Shown: one piece after another, positions 52,561 to 62,668 of the stretch
Layout of the letters: each line of letters starts with the position of its first letter
How positions within the stretch are numbered: position 1 is the stretch's first letter
DNA from: Pseudomonadota bacterium
GTDB lineage: Bacteria; Pseudomonadota; Gammaproteobacteria; Berkiellales; Berkiellaceae
DNA length: 63,269 bases
NCBI GenBank assembly: GCA_018242045.1
Contig: JAFECR010000010.1
Span: 91,348-154,616, forward strand
Direction: 5' to 3'
The notes under the pieces: generated by a model
What the model was told of the DNA's origin: nothing
Databases searched by the model: none
Seen by the model: the letters and a program-made list of their open reading frames with translations, nothing else
Made by a program: the position numbers and the translations under genes

Positions 52561-53425
52561 CTGCTCTATTTAAGATGCCACTACACATTAAAGCGGCCAA
52601 AATAACCAAGAAAGCGCCTATCCATATTGACAAGCCATTATGAGATAACCCTAATAAAGTTAGTAAAGAAATAGTTAAAATTGGATTAAAATATGAAAGC
52701 ACACTCAATAAAGTAAAATGTCCATGTTTCATGGCAACATCCCAGCAAAAATAAGAAACCGCTAAAATGCAGCCCCCCAATATGATAAGCAACCATTCAA
52801 ATAAAGTAGGTTGAATAAAGGCGTTACTTGAAAAGAGAAAGCAAAAGGCAAATATACTGCCTAAGCCAATATACATCCCAATCATGGCAGAGTTTATTTG
52901 GCTTACCTTATGTGTTATCAAAACATAACTTGACCATAAGATAAAACTCAAGATGGCAAGAAGATAACCTTGGGTATAATCAAAATGATAGCCCGAAAAC
53001 AGTTTTCCATCCGTAAGGACAATAGCGACACCAATAAACCCTATCAGACTGCTTAAAAATGATCGCCAACATGGACCTTGTCGCAATAACCACCCACCCA
53101 TCGCCACAACAAAAATTGGCCAGGAAACAGATAGTGTACTGACTTGCTCTGGCGGGGCAAACCGTAATGCTCCAACAGAAGCAGCATGCGCGCCACAGAT
53201 GCCACTAGCTCCCATTACCCAAACAATGGGTTTATATTTCACGGTATGCCAATTTTTACGAACACTAACCACCATCGCATAAATTAAAAAACAAATCATC
53301 CATGCGCTGGCTAAGACTTGAAAAACAGGAAGGCGATTTAAGTGCAGATTAATTAAAGTGTCTATCGACCAAAGGATGATTGCGATACAGCCAAGATATG
53401 TTGCTCTTGTTCGGGTTACTACCAT
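52544..53425 (-). CDS. EamA/DMT-family transporter
   Basis: A 293-aa inner-membrane protein with ten predicted helices in two EamA halves. Typical features are WSIDTLINLHLNRLPVF at helix 1, RFAPPEQVSTLSVSWPIFV, SSLIGFIGVAIVLTDG and YFNPILTISLLTLLGLS. The family exports amino acids, nucleotides or other metabolites. It lies 13 bases after the double-glycine peptide gene at 53439-53696 on the same strand, so the two are probably co-transcribed. Its last 17 bases overlap the convergent effector-like gene. Confidence 0.85.
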   Translation of the reverse strand: MVVTRTRATYLGCIAIILWSIDTLINLHLNRLPVFQVLASAWMICFLIYAMVVSVRKNWHTVKYKPIVWVMGASGICGAHAASVGALRFAPPEQVSTLSVSWPIFVVAMGGWLLRQGPCWRSFLSSLIGFIGVAIVLTDGKLFSGYHFDYTQGYLLAILSFILWSSYVLITHKVSQINSAMIGMYIGLGSIFAFCFLFSSNAFIQPTLFEWLLIILGGCILAVSYFCWDVAMKHGHFTLLSVLSYFNPILTISLLTLLGLSHNGLSIWIGAFLVILAALMCSGILNRAVKAKV

Positions 53426-53438
53426 GTTTTAACAACAA

Positions 53439-53696
53439 CTAAGGCAAACCCATTTCCATCCCTAAGCATATTCCTGCTCCTAACAATGCAGCTCCTGCTG
53501 TAATACCAATCAGAATTGGTATGCTTTGACAGTATACCGCTGTCAACATATAGGCAGCAAAACCAGATGAAACAGCAACAAGAGCAGTAAAGAGGATAAA
53601 GTCATCAATCTGGGAATATCCATCTTCATCCTTAACGATATTATTATCGTTTGCTCCAGAGACTAAAACAATTTCTTGCTGGCTTAGAGCTCTCAT
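53439..53696 (-). CDS. Double-glycine-leader membrane peptide (family member 5)
   Basis: 85 aa. The leader is MRALSQQEIVLVSGAN with GA at 14-15. The mature part has an acidic stretch (NDNNIVKDEDGYSQIDD) followed by two hydrophobic, Gly/Ala-rich helices (ILFTALVAVSSGFAAYML and ILIGITAGAALLGAGICLG), the profile of class II microcins or two-peptide bacteriocins. GGGGGT precedes the ATG. It is the first gene of a probable operon with the EamA transporter. The DNA upstream resembles that between the two tandem members on its right. Confidence 0.72.
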   Translation of the reverse strand: MRALSQQEIVLVSGANDNNIVKDEDGYSQIDDFILFTALVAVSSGFAAYMLTAVYCQSIPILIGITAGAALLGAGICLGMEMGLP

Positions 53697-53702
53697 CTTG
53701 GC

Positions 53703-53991
53703 ACCCCCTACATATGCACCGTACTTCAGTGTATCTGCAAATTATGAATAACTTAAACTTCTCATCCCAAGTTTCTGTTTATGAAGCCTCTATTGGAAGT
53801 GGAGAAACTAACATATTATAATAAAACAATCAAGCAAATAAGTATTTTAAATAACAAAAATAAATACTAGTTAATCTTCTTGACTGTCATGCCTGAACTG
53901 TTACAATTGTAATCTTATTTTATTAAATCACCTAACTCGTAAGGTAAATCATGAAAGAACTTAATTTAAAAGAAATCAATTTTGTGGCTGG
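53703..53991 (+). repeat. Upstream copy of a duplicated promoter/leader unit
   Basis: This unit and 54177-54449 resemble each other along their length. Shared stretches include cccctaca-atgca, gcatctgcaaat, aacttaaa-ttctcat, the promoter, aactcgtaaggtaaatc and the first ten codons. They diverge only after the leader. This marks a tandem segmental duplication followed by replacement or divergence of the mature region. Confidence 0.7.
53880..53907 (+). promoter_or_regulatory. Promoter of the pentapeptide-repeat peptide gene
   Basis: TTGACT and TACAAT are separated by 16 bases, about 45 bases before the ATG. The same hexamers and spacing recur before the next peptide gene (54339-54366). Confidence 0.7.
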
Positions 53992-54172
53992 TGCTAGCGC
54001 TAATTTTACTGCAACTAATTTTACTGCAACTAATTTTACTGCAGCTAATTTTACTGCGGCTAATTTTACTGCGGCTAATTTTACTACAGATTTCTTTGAA
54101 GCTGGGGCTTTTGGCCTTGGCGCGATTACGGTTGGGATTATTTATTGTATTAATACACTTACCGCTGTATGA
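53951..54172 (+). CDS. Double-glycine-leader peptide with pentapeptide repeats (family member 6)
   Basis: 73 aa. The leader is MKELNLKEINFVAGAS with GA at 14-15. The mature part starts with six pentapeptide units of the A(N)F-type (ANFTA, TNFTA, ANFTA). These are encoded by a near-perfect 15-base tandem repeat (53999-54088), followed by a hydrophobic helix (AFGLGAITVGIIYCI). Pentapeptide repeats fold as a right-handed quadrilateral beta-helix; six units is short but could form a turn or more. The combination with an export leader is unusual. AAGG lies before the ATG. Confidence 0.75.
   Translation: MKELNLKEINFVAGASANFTATNFTATNFTAANFTAANFTAANFTTDFFEAGAFGLGAITVGIIYCINTLTAV
53999..54088 (+). 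repeat. 15-base tandem repeat (6 units) encoding pentapeptides
   Basis: Six consecutive units of (g/a)ctaattttactgc(a/g) in frame, with only the first and last codon of the unit varying. The near identity indicates recent expansion, and copy number may vary between strains. Confidence 0.9.
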
Positions 54173-54338
54173 CCCTCCCCCTACAGATGCATTGTATATA
54201 TCCAGTGCATCTGCAAATAACTTAAATTTCTCATTCCTATTTACAAAGCTTTCCTTACAGGTTTTAAAAAAAATTTCATTAAATGATCAAATCTATAAGT
54301 TAAATAGAAAACAAAAAAATAGATATTAGTTATTCTTC

Positions 54339-54366
54339 TTGACTAGTATACCTAAACTGTTACAAT
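54339..54366 (+). promoter_or_regulatory. Promoter of the 96-aa peptide gene
   Basis: TTGACT (54339-54344) and TACAAT (54361-54366) with a 16-base spacer, identical hexamers to the promoter at 53880-53907 and the same distance from the ATG. Confidence 0.7.
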
Positions 54367-54408
54367 GGCAAGCTTATTCTTTAACTCACTTAACTCGTAA
54401 GGTAAATC

Positions 54409-54699
54409 ATGAAAGAACTTAATTTAAAAGAAATCAATTCTGTGGCTGGTGCCGGTGCTAACGCTAATGAATACGCACCTTATGTTACTGCAGCGATCTC
54501 TTTCTTCGATCCTAGCGATCTAAGCGCTGCTCAAAAGTTTGGCGTTGGATTTGCTGGTATTGTTGCTGCAGCTGAACTTACTGCATTCGCTTCTAGCATA
54601 ATGATGGGAGTTGTGGCTGGCTCATTCATTTCCGCTACCGCTAGCGCTGCAATGAACTATTACAATGCTGAAGGTTATAAGTTTTTTGCTAAAAAATAA
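54409..54699 (+). CDS. Double-glycine-leader small protein (family member 7)
   Basis: 96 aa. The leader MKELNLKEINSVAGAG differs from the preceding gene's leader in only one residue before the GA. The mature region is entirely different: Ala/Gly-rich and hydrophobic (KFGVGFAGIVAAAELTAFAS and IMMGVVAGSFISATASA), with a short basic C-terminus (EGYKFFAKK). It has its own promoter and the same aaggtaaatc 5' leader. It is followed by a long palindrome separating it from the convergent pnp gene. Confidence 0.75.
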   Translation: MKELNLKEINSVAGAGANANEYAPYVTAAISFFDPSDLSAAQKFGVGFAGIVAAAELTAFASSIMMGVVAGSFISATASAAMNYYNAEGYKFFAKK

Positions 54700-54703
54700 T
54701 CTT

Positions 54704-54763
54704 TATACTCTTTCCATTTTGAATCCCGTATCAAGTACGGGAATCAAAATGGCGCGAGTATAT
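54704..54763. terminator. Long palindrome between convergent peptide gene and pnp
   Basis: CCATTTTGAATCCCGTA (54714-54730) pairs with TACGGGAATCAAAATGG (54736-54752), a 17-base stem with one mismatch and a five-base loop. It sits between the stop codons of two convergent genes, so it can serve as a bidirectional terminator. The outer parts (tatactctttcca and gcgagtata) resemble the ends of the MITE-like element at 44674-45059, so it may be a shrunken copy of it. Confidence 0.65.
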
Positions 54764-54765
54764 GT

Positions 54766-56895
54766 CTATTCCGTATCGACTGATTCAGGTGCCGCTTGTA
54801 TTGTTGTTTCTCCTTCAGGTTCTACTTCCTTCATGCTCAAACGAATTCGACCTTGTCTATCAATTTCTAAAACTTTAACTTTTACAACTTGACCAACCTG
54901 CAGTACCTGGTTGATGTCCGAAATTCGTTGACTGGAGATCTGAGAAATGTGCACTAAACCATCTTTACCAGGCAATACAGTAACGAAAGCACCAAAATCA
55001 ACAATTCTGGCAACTTTACCTTCATAAATTCTATTTACTTCTACCTCTTCAGTCAGTGCCTGAATACGTTTCATCACCGCTTCACCAGAATATCTATCGT
55101 TAGCGACAATATTAACCATACCATCATCATTAACTTCAATACTGGTACCTGTTTCTTCAGTAAGGTTGCGAATCGTAGCGCCGCCTTTACCAATAATATC
55201 TCGGATTTTTTCAGGATTAACTTTTAAGGTATACACTCTTGGCGCAAAGTCAGACATTTCTGTGCGTGGTGCATTAATTGCTTGTTCCATGATATTTAAA
55301 ATATGGATAAGTCCTTTGCGAGCTTGGGCAATGGCAACTTCCATAATTTCACGAGTAATACCATCAATTTTGATATCCATTTGCAAGGCGGTAATACCTT
55401 GTTTTGTACCTGCGACTTTAAAATCCATATCTCCTAAGTGATCTTCATCACCAATAATATCTGAAAGGATAGCAAATTTATCTTCTTCCTTAATTAAACC
55501 CATGGCGATCCCTGCAACATGAGATTTTAAGGGAACACCTGCGTCCATTAAAGCCAAGCTTGTGCCACACACGCTTGCCATAGAGCTTGAGCCATTAGAT
55601 TCTGTGATTTCAGAAACAACACGCATCACATAAGGAAATTGATTTGATTCAGGCAAAACACCTTGAACAGCTCGTCGTGCAAGGCGTCCATGGCCAATCT
55701 CGCGACGTTTTGGACTACCTATCATGCCAACTTCACCCACGCAAAATGGTGGGAAATTGTAATGCAACATAAAGGGTTCTTTTTTCTCACCCGTGGCGTT
55801 ATCGATTACTTGTGCATCGCGTCCAGTACCTAGCGTTGCAACAACGATAGCTTGGGTTTCTCCTCGTGTAAACAAAGCAGAACCATGGGTGCGTGGTAAC
55901 ACGCTGGTTTGAACAGAAATCGGGCGGATAGTTTCAGTATCTCTGCCATCAATTCGAGGTTCGCCACTTAAAATACGACCACGGACAAACTTTTCTTCAA
56001 GTTCACTCATGGCATTGAGTACGATTCCTTCACTAAACTCACCTTCAGGCGTAACCAATTTTTCAATCAAGCTTTTACGTAAGTTTTTAAGTGTTTCTTG
56101 TCGCTGAGATTTATCTGCTATTGAATACGCTTGGCCTATCTCCGAGCCAATTTCTTGTGTTAATTTATTTAAAATCAATTCATGGTTAGTACTTGGCTGC
56201 CAAGTCCATGTTGCTTTACCCGCATCCTTAGCCAAAGCTTGCACAGCTTTAATAACGATTTGCATTTTAGCATGGCCAAACATGACAGCTTCTAACATGA
56301 GTGTATCTGACAGCTGATTCGCTTCAGATTCTACCATGAGCACGGATGAGGCTGTGCCTGCAACGACTAAATCCAAATCTGAATTTCGCATTTGCGTTGC
56401 AGAAGGATTAAGGATCAATTCGCCATTAATATAGCCTACTCGTGCAGCCCCAATCGGCCCATTAAAAGGTATCCCTGAAATAGCAAGTGCTGCGGAAGCA
56501 CCAATCATAGCGGGAATATCAGGATTAACTTCAGGATTAATAGACATCACTGTCGCGATGATCTGTACTTCGTTCATAAATCCAGCAGGGAACAAAGGAC
56601 GAAGCGGTCTGTCGATTAAACGTGAAATAAGTGTCTCATTTTCAGTTGGGCGACCTTCGCGTTTAAAAAAGCCCCCCGGGATCCGGCCAGCTGCATACAT
56701 ACGTTCTTGGTAGTTAACCGTTAAGGGAAAAAAGTCTCTTCCTTTAACCTCCTCTTTGATACCTACCGCTGTAACAAGGACGACTGTGCCATCCATATTA
56801 ACCATCACAGCGCCTGAGGCTTGACGAGCTACAACACCAGTTTCAAGGCTAACAGTTTGATTACCATATTGAAAAGATTTTACACATGTACTCAC
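54766..56895 (-). CDS. pnp: Polyribonucleotide nucleotidyltransferase (PNPase)
   Basis: A 709-aa 3'-5' phosphorolytic exoribonuclease of the RNA degradosome. Two RNase PH domains ([43 protein letters not shown]) are followed by a KH domain ([20 protein letters not shown]) and S1 domain ([30 protein letters not shown]). The GTG at 56895 is preferred over a TTG two codons upstream because AGGA is properly spaced from it. It lies 11 bases after rpsO. A short acidic tail follows the S1 domain. Confidence 0.97.
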   Translation of the reverse strand: MSTCVKSFQYGNQTVSLETGVVARQASGAVMVNMDGTVVLVTAVGIKEEVKGRDFFPLTVNYQERMYAAGRIPGGFFKREGRPTENETLISRLIDRPLRPLFPAGFMNEVQIIATVMSINPEVNPDIPAMIGASAALAISGIPFNGPIGAARVGYINGELILNPSATQMRNSDLDLVVAGTASSVLMVESEANQLSDTLMLEAVMFGHAKMQIVIKAVQALAKDAGKATWTWQPSTNHELILNKLTQEIGSEIGQAYSIADKSQRQETLKNLRKSLIEKLVTPEGEFSEGIVLNAMSELEEKFVRGRILSGEPRIDGRDTETIRPISVQTSVLPRTHGSALFTRGETQAIVVATLGTGRDAQVIDNATGEKKEPFMLHYNFPPFCVGEVGMIGSPKRREIGHGRLARRAVQGVLPESNQFPYVMRVVSEITESNGSSSMASVCGTSLALMDAGVPLKSHVAGIAMGLIKEEDKFAILSDIIGDEDHLGDMDFKVAGTKQGITALQMDIKIDGITREIMEVAIAQARKGLIHILNIMEQAINAPRTEMSDFAPRVYTLKVNPEKIRDIIGKGGATIRNLTEETGTSIEVNDDGMVNIVANDRYSGEAVMKRIQALTEEVEVNRIYEGKVARIVDFGAFVTVLPGKDGLVHISQISSQRISDINQVLQVGQVVKVKVLEIDRQGRIRLSMKEVEPEGETTIQAAPESVDTE

Positions 56896-56906
56896 AAGCA
56901 ATTCCT

Positions 56907-57176
56907 TTATCGACGCAATTCTAAGCGTTCAATTAAGTTTTTATAACTCTCTATTTTTTCGAGCTTTAAGTAATCAAGCAACTTTCTGCGACGCGCAACC
57001 AAATGCATCAATCCTTGTCGAGAATGAACGTCTTTAGGATGCGTTTTTAGATGCTCTGTTAAATGATTAATGCGTGCCGTCAACAAAGCCACCTGAACCT
57101 CAGGGGATCCGGTGTCGCCAGCAAACCGTTGATACTTATCAACAATTTGGGCCTTAGCTTCTACTGAAAGAGACAT
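56907..57176 (-). CDS. rpsO: 30S ribosomal protein S15
   Basis: 89 aa, exactly the usual length. Conserved signature [53 protein letters not shown]15 binds 16S rRNA early in assembly of the central domain. AGGAG precedes the ATG. The order truB-rpsO-pnp is that of E. coli, where S15 represses its own translation. The 72-base gap from truB could hold a separate promoter. Confidence 0.98.
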   Translation of the reverse strand: MSLSVEAKAQIVDKYQRFAGDTGSPEVQVALLTARINHLTEHLKTHPKDVHSRQGLMHLVARRRKLLDYLKLEKIESYKNLIERLELRR

Positions 57177-57248
57177 ATTTTACTCCTAGTTAAAACAAGC
57201 TATTTTGATTACAAAAAACTACTATTCTTGCTAAAGCCAAGCATTCTA

Positions 57249-58178
57249 TCACAGCTCTCCCCAGATTGGTTCATTTTGGTTTAATAAACGTCTCGGTGCT
57301 AAGCGCCCGTGTTCCAATAACTCCCCTACCCCTAAGAAATTTCCATGACTTGACATTAATGCGACCCAGCCAGAATGGGAAGTAGCGACTTCTATTTGTT
57401 GGCCTTGAGATAAATAAAGCGCTTTGTCTTTACAAAGCTTAATGACTGGAAGCAAGCGCGCCAATGTAGCTTCGATGGGAAGCACAAAGCTGCGTGCCTC
57501 AATACCATACTCTACTAGCTGGGGCATAGAGACCATCTCTTGCTGTTCAAATGGCCATACCCACAGTCGATGCAGCTCACTAAGGTGTGCTCCACAACCC
57601 AAATAATTTCCGATATCTTCAACGAGCGTACGGATATAAGTTCCTTTGCTACACACAATGGTCATTGTCATAAAATCACCATCGTGCTGATCAACCCCAT
57701 CCAGATCCAAGCGATGTATCGTAATTGTTCGAGGTGAACGATTTATTTCTTTTCCTTGCCTTGCCAATTTGTAAAGCGGTTGACCTTGATGCTTAATCGC
57801 TGAATACATGGGGGGGATCTGTTGTTGTGTTCCTTGAAAATGTGATAGTACTTTAGCGGTCAATTCACTTGTCAGTATTGGCACATTTTGAATTCGAAGT
57901 ATTTCACCTTCACTATCACCGGTAGTTGTGGTGATGCCTAATTTCAATTTGGCTTGGTAACACTTTTTCTCTTCTAACAAAAACCGTGAAAATTTTGTTG
58001 CCTGGCCAAAGCACAAAGGTAGCATGCCTGTGGCGAGCGGATCTAAACTCCCAGTATGGCCTGCTTTTTGCGCCTTTAATAAATGTTTTGCTTTTTGCAA
58101 AGCCAAATTTGAAGAGATCCCATAAGGTTTATTTAATAACAATATACCATCAAGGGGGAAAGTAACTTTTGGGATCAT
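57249..58178 (-). CDS. truB: tRNA pseudouridine-55 synthase
   Basis: 309 aa. The catalytic motif AGHTGSLDPLATGMLPLCFGQATK contains the active-site Asp. YKATLKLG-type, RTITIHRL and CSKGTYIRTLVEDIG motifs follow, and a C-terminal PUA-like region ends the protein. It makes pseudouridine 55 in the T-loop of tRNAs. Its ATG overlaps the rbfA stop by one base (TAATG), indicating translational coupling. Confidence 0.96.
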   Translation of the reverse strand: MIPKVTFPLDGILLLNKPYGISSNLALQKAKHLLKAQKAGHTGSLDPLATGMLPLCFGQATKFSRFLLEEKKCYQAKLKLGITTTTGDSEGEILRIQNVPILTSELTAKVLSHFQGTQQQIPPMYSAIKHQGQPLYKLARQGKEINRSPRTITIHRLDLDGVDQHDGDFMTMTIVCSKGTYIRTLVEDIGNYLGCGAHLSELHRLWVWPFEQQEMVSMPQLVEYGIEARSFVLPIEATLARLLPVIKLCKDKALYLSQGQQIEVATSHSGWVALMSSHGNFLGVGELLEHGRLAPRRLLNQNEPIWGEL

Positions 58179-58558
58179 TATTTCTCTGTATTATCTTTGC
58201 CAAGCAACTTATCTTTTGCACAAACTTCATCAATCAATTTAGATAATCGATTTGCTTTTATTGTGGTGTCATCATATACAAAAGTCAGTTGAGGCATGAT
58301 GCGGATTTGCAGGCGTTTTGCTAGCAAAGCACGTAAAAACCCTGCCGCTTTATTAAGCGTCTCTAAAGTTTTTTGTGCTTCTTCTTCCTTAATAACGCTG
58401 ATAAAAATTTTAGCATAAGCAAGATCCTTTGAAAGCTTTACATCCAAAACGGTCAGCATCGCTACACGAGGATCTTTCATCTCTTGATGGATGATACTTG
58501 CTAATTCTTTTTGAATAACATCCGCAATTCTATCTGCACGGTTAAAATCTCTGGGCAT
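58178..58558 (-). CDS. rbfA: 30S ribosome-binding factor A
   Basis: 126 aa. N-terminal RADRIADVIQKELASIIHQEMKDPRV, central LSKDLAYAKIFISV and C-terminal LRIRIMPQLTFVYDDTTIKA-type motifs define RbfA, a KH-fold factor for late 30S maturation and cold adaptation. It lies three bases after infB and overlaps truB, as usual in this operon. Confidence 0.95.
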   Translation of the reverse strand: MPRDFNRADRIADVIQKELASIIHQEMKDPRVAMLTVLDVKLSKDLAYAKIFISVIKEEEAQKTLETLNKAAGFLRALLAKRLQIRIMPQLTFVYDDTTIKANRLSKLIDEVCAKDKLLGKDNTEK

Positions 58559-58561
58559 GAT

Positions 58562-61126
58562 TTAAGTCACCTGTGGAAGTACTTCCACTTTCTCGTAAAC
58601 TTCTATCATATCGCCAGTTTTAATATCATTATAATTTTTAACGCCAATACCACATTCCATACCATTTCGAACCTCTTTGGCATCTTCTTTAAATCGTCTT
58701 AAGGATTCTAAAGCGCCTTCATAAATAACCACTTCGTTTCTCAGAACACGAATAGGAAGATTTCGCTTTACAATACCCTCAACCACCATGCACCCTGCAA
58801 TTGCACCAAACTTGGAAGAACGAAACACATCCCTTACTTCAGCTAGTCCTACAATTTGTTCTTTAAACTTAGGACCAACCATGCCAGATATAGCAGATTT
58901 AACTGCATCAATAACATCATAAATGATACTAAAGTAATGGATTGCAATCCCTTCTTGTTCTGCAATACGACGAGCCGTACTATCTGCTCGAACGTTAAAA
59001 CCAACAATAATACCCTTAGATGCCATTGCTAAATTAACATCGGACTCATTCAAGCCACCAACACCACGGCCAACAATTTTTACAGTGACATCATTGTTTG
59101 AAAGCTGCTCCAATACTTCGGTTAATGCTTCAACAGATCCTTGTACATCGGCTTTAAGCACAATATTTAATTGTCTGGTTTCGCCCTCTTGCATTCTATC
59201 CATGAAGCCTTCTAATTTAGAGGCTTGCTGTCTTGCTAATTTAACATCGCGATATTTACCCTGACGGAATAAAGCAATTTCTCGTGCTTTGCGCTCATCC
59301 GTTACAACTGTCATTTCATCTCCGGCTAAAGGTGTGCCAGAAAGACCAAATACTTCGACAGGAATAGATGGACCAGCAACCGCTACTTGATCCCCTCTTT
59401 CGTCATTCATGGTTCGCACTCGACCATATTGCAGACCAGTTATAATAATATCGCCTTTATTTAAAGTACCATTTTGAACCAATATAGTTGCAACTGGACC
59501 TCGCCCTTTATCAAGTCTGGATTCAATAACCAAACCCGATGCTGGGCAATCTTCTATTGCTTTCAACTCTAACACTTCAGATTGCAATAAAATTGCCTCT
59601 AAGAGTTCATCAACGCCTTGACCTGTTTTAGCAGATACCGGAACCAACATAGCGTCACCGCCCCATTCTTCAGGAACGATTTCATGCTGAACCAGTTCAT
59701 TTTTTATTCTATCTAAATCAATACCATGCTTATCAACTTTATTGATAGCGACAACTAATGGTACTTGGGCTGCTTTGGCGTGCTGTATCGCTTCTATGGT
59801 TTGTGGCTTAACACCATCGTCTGCGGCAACCACGAGCACGACAATATCTGTACACTTAGCACCTCTTGCTCGCATAGCACTAAATGCTGCGTGCCCAGGC
59901 GTGTCTAAAAATGTGATCATGCCTCGCTTAGTTTCAACATGATAGGCCCCGATATGTTGAGTGATGCCACCTGCTTCTCCAGCAGCTACTTTGGTACGAC
60001 GTATATAATCCAACAGAGACGTTTTCCCGTGATCAACATGCCCCATAATGGTAACAATCGGTGCTCGAGGTTTTTGCTCACCTTCATAAGTAATGTTAAT
60101 GGTATCTTCAATTGAGTCTTGTTTACGAAGTATGGCTTTATGCCCCATTTCTTCACAAACTAGCGCAGCTGTATCTTGATCAATGACTTGATTAATAGTC
60201 GCCATTGCTCCCATCTTCATCATCACTTTAATAACTTCAACAGCCTTAACTGACATTCTTAACGCTAATTCACCAACGCTAATGGTTTCTGGAATAACAA
60301 CTTCCTTAATAACTGGTGCCGTTGGTTTTTCAAAAGCATGTTTTTTTAACGTTGTTTCTTCTAATTTGCGTGGGCCTTTTCTTCTTTTACGTTGATGTCT
60401 TGTTTCTTCGCTTTCAACATCTTGAATATCGCGAATTTTCTTACTGCCTTTGGGCAGTGCTTTCGCTGATTTCTTAACGCCTGCACTGTCTCTATCGCGT
60501 TTTATCCCTTCTTTTTCATTACTTCTGGGTTCTGGCTTGCCTCGGACAGTACGCGCTTTTTCTTGGCGTTCCTGCGTAGCCTCAACACTTGGCGCTGCAT
60601 CTTGCTCAACTATTTTTTCCTCTTTAGGCGAGGCTTCAACTTGTTCTACCACTTCGCTAGGTATTGATAATTCTTCAAGTGGGGCTTGTGTCGTTTGTAT
60701 TGGCGAAGGCGCTTGCGCTAAAGTTTCTGGAATTATTTCTGCGGGTTCTGGTGCTACTTCAGATACTTCCAAAACGCTTGGTTCATTACCCTCTGCTTCA
60801 AGCGGCGTTGTACGTTTAATAAATTTTCGTCGCTTTTTCGTAACAACTTTAACCGTCTTTTTTGAAGAGCTTCCTGGCACTTTAACATTTAATTCACTGA
60901 TTTTTTCACGGGTCACTGTAAATTGAGTGACAGCCCCTTTACTTAAAGTTTCTTTTTCCCCGTGATCTTTTTTGAGTTTTTCCAAAAGCTTTTGCTTTTG
61001 CTCATCAGTTACCAAATGCTTTAAACCAAGCTCACATTTTACGCCGGCACCTACCAATTGTTTGAGTAGTAAATTCGGTGGAATTTTTAGTATTTCTGCA
61101 TATTCTTCAACGGTAACGTCTGCCAT
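58562..61126 (-). CDS. infB: Translation initiation factor IF-2
   Basis: 854 aa from the ATG at 61126, which has GGGAGGG upstream and gives the family N-terminus [16 protein letters not shown]. The frame's 14-codon extension is not used. A long charged, Pro/Glu-rich linker (~100-290) separates it from the GTPase: G1 [20 protein letters not shown]3 DTPGHAAF, G4 NKVDK. Domains II-IV follow, with the fMet-tRNA-binding C-terminus. IF-2 positions initiator tRNA on the 30S subunit. It lies 16 bases after nusA. Confidence 0.97.
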   Translation of the reverse strand: MADVTVEEYAEILKIPPNLLLKQLVGAGVKCELGLKHLVTDEQKQKLLEKLKKDHGEKETLSKGAVTQFTVTREKISELNVKVPGSSSKKTVKVVTKKRRKFIKRTTPLEAEGNEPSVLEVSEVAPEPAEIIPETLAQAPSPIQTTQAPLEELSIPSEVVEQVEASPKEEKIVEQDAAPSVEATQERQEKARTVRGKPEPRSNEKEGIKRDRDSAGVKKSAKALPKGSKKIRDIQDVESEETRHQRKRRKGPRKLEETTLKKHAFEKPTAPVIKEVVIPETISVGELALRMSVKAVEVIKVMMKMGAMATINQVIDQDTAALVCEEMGHKAILRKQDSIEDTINITYEGEQKPRAPIVTIMGHVDHGKTSLLDYIRRTKVAAGEAGGITQHIGAYHVETKRGMITFLDTPGHAAFSAMRARGAKCTDIVVLVVAADDGVKPQTIEAIQHAKAAQVPLVVAINKVDKHGIDLDRIKNELVQHEIVPEEWGGDAMLVPVSAKTGQGVDELLEAILLQSEVLELKAIEDCPASGLVIESRLDKGRGPVATILVQNGTLNKGDIIITGLQYGRVRTMNDERGDQVAVAGPSIPVEVFGLSGTPLAGDEMTVVTDERKAREIALFRQGKYRDVKLARQQASKLEGFMDRMQEGETRQLNIVLKADVQGSVEALTEVLEQLSNNDVTVKIVGRGVGGLNESDVNLAMASKGIIVGFNVRADSTARRIAEQEGIAIHYFSIIYDVIDAVKSAISGMVGPKFKEQIVGLAEVRDVFRSSKFGAIAGCMVVEGIVKRNLPIRVLRNEVVIYEGALESLRRFKEDAKEVRNGMECGIGVKNYNDIKTGDMIEVYEKVEVLPQVT

Positions 61127-61142
61127 TGGCCCTCCCGCTGCA

Positions 61143-62657
61143 TTAATTTTCAATAAACCAATGGGCACGCGCAGCCATAATTAACTTGCCCGCTCGTTCT
61201 TCATCCATGCCTTCAATATCTAACAAATCATCAACAGATTGATCTGCTAAATCCTCTCTCGTCACAATGCCTTTTTGTGCCAATTGATACGCTAATTGCT
61301 TGTCCATGCCATCAACATCCAATAAGTCTGATGCAGGAGCATTTTCTCCAAGGCGCTCTTCTTCAGCAATCGCTTTGGTTAAAAGGCTATCCTTTGCATG
61401 TTGGCGCAAAGTACCAAGCAATGCCTCATCCATCCCCTCCACTTCCATTAATTCTTGTGTGGGAACATAAGCTATTTCTTCGATGCTGGTAAACCCAGCT
61501 TCAATTAAACTTTCAGCAATTTCTTGGCTTACCTGTAAATGTTGTACAAATAATTGTGATAATTTTTCAAACTCTTCCTGATCTCGTGTTTGTGCCTGAT
61601 TTTGTGAAATCACATTGAGCTCCCAGCCGGTTAACATACTTGCAAGGCGTATATTTTGCCCGTTTCGACCAATAGCAGCAGAAAGTTGATCATCGGCAAC
61701 AATAACATCCATAGATTTAGCATCGTCATCAATGATTATCGAAACAACCTCTGCTGGAGCGATAGAATTGATCACAAACTGTGCAGGATTATCAGACCAC
61801 AATACAATATCAACCCTTTCACCACCCAATTCACTCGAAACAGCTTGCACACGCGCACCACGCATACCAACACAAGCACCCACGGGGTCAATTCTATTGT
61901 CCTTGGCAAGCACAGCAATTTTCGCTCGTGAACCTGGATCGCGCGCTGCCCCTTTTAGCTCAATTAAACCATCTCCAATTTCTGGTACTTCAATCTTAAA
62001 TAGTTCAATAAGCATTTCTGGGCAGGTGCGGCTAACAACTAACTGCGGTCCACGCTGATCGGTACGTACATCTTGCAAGTAAGCGCGCACTCTATCGCCC
62101 ACGCGAACAATCTCACGCGGCAACATATCTAGACGACGAAGCAGTGCTTCGGCATTACTACCAAGTTCAATGATGATATTATCACGTGTTACTTTCTTAA
62201 CAGTACCAGCAATCAATTCACCAATACGAGCACGATACTCTTCAGCAATTTGATCTCGCTTTGCCGCTCGCAATCGTTGCATTATTACTTGTTTTGCAGT
62301 CTGCGCGGCAATACGGCCAAATTCAACGGAAGGAATTGCTTCTTTAATCACATCTCCTACTTTAACATTCTTCTCTTTTTCTTGAGCTTGAAGTAAGGTC
62401 AACTCGGCATTCGGGTTTTGAACACCTACAACTTCACCCTCTTCATTAAGCGCATTTTCGTCAATAACTGTCCAGGTACGAAAAGTCTCATAATCACCTG
62501 TGTTACGATTTATGATCACTTTAAATTCCCAGTCAGCGCCATAACGCTTTTTGCTTGCCGATTCTAATGCTGCTTCAAGGGCTTCAAAAACAATTTCTTT
62601 TGAGACATTTTTCTCATTAGATACGGCATCTACTACCAAACGGATTTCATTATTCAT
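61143..62657 (-). CDS. nusA: Transcription termination/antitermination factor NusA
   Basis: 504 aa. The N-terminal RNA-polymerase-binding domain, S1 domain ([23 protein letters not shown]) and KH1/KH2 domains ([42 protein letters not shown]) are complete. Two acidic C-terminal repeats as in E. coli ([18 protein letters not shown] and [17 protein letters not shown]) bind the RNA polymerase alpha subunit. It follows rimP by 11 bases. Confidence 0.97.
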   Translation of the reverse strand: MNNEIRLVVDAVSNEKNVSKEIVFEALEAALESASKKRYGADWEFKVIINRNTGDYETFRTWTVIDENALNEEGEVVGVQNPNAELTLLQAQEKEKNVKVGDVIKEAIPSVEFGRIAAQTAKQVIMQRLRAAKRDQIAEEYRARIGELIAGTVKKVTRDNIIIELGSNAEALLRRLDMLPREIVRVGDRVRAYLQDVRTDQRGPQLVVSRTCPEMLIELFKIEVPEIGDGLIELKGAARDPGSRAKIAVLAKDNRIDPVGACVGMRGARVQAVSSELGGERVDIVLWSDNPAQFVINSIAPAEVVSIIIDDDAKSMDVIVADDQLSAAIGRNGQNIRLASMLTGWELNVISQNQAQTRDQEEFEKLSQLFVQHLQVSQEIAESLIEAGFTSIEEIAYVPTQELMEVEGMDEALLGTLRQHAKDSLLTKAIAEEERLGENAPASDLLDVDGMDKQLAYQLAQKGIVTREDLADQSVDDLLDIEGMDEERAGKLIMAARAHWFIEN

Positions 62658-62668
62658 TGTGTTGCCTC

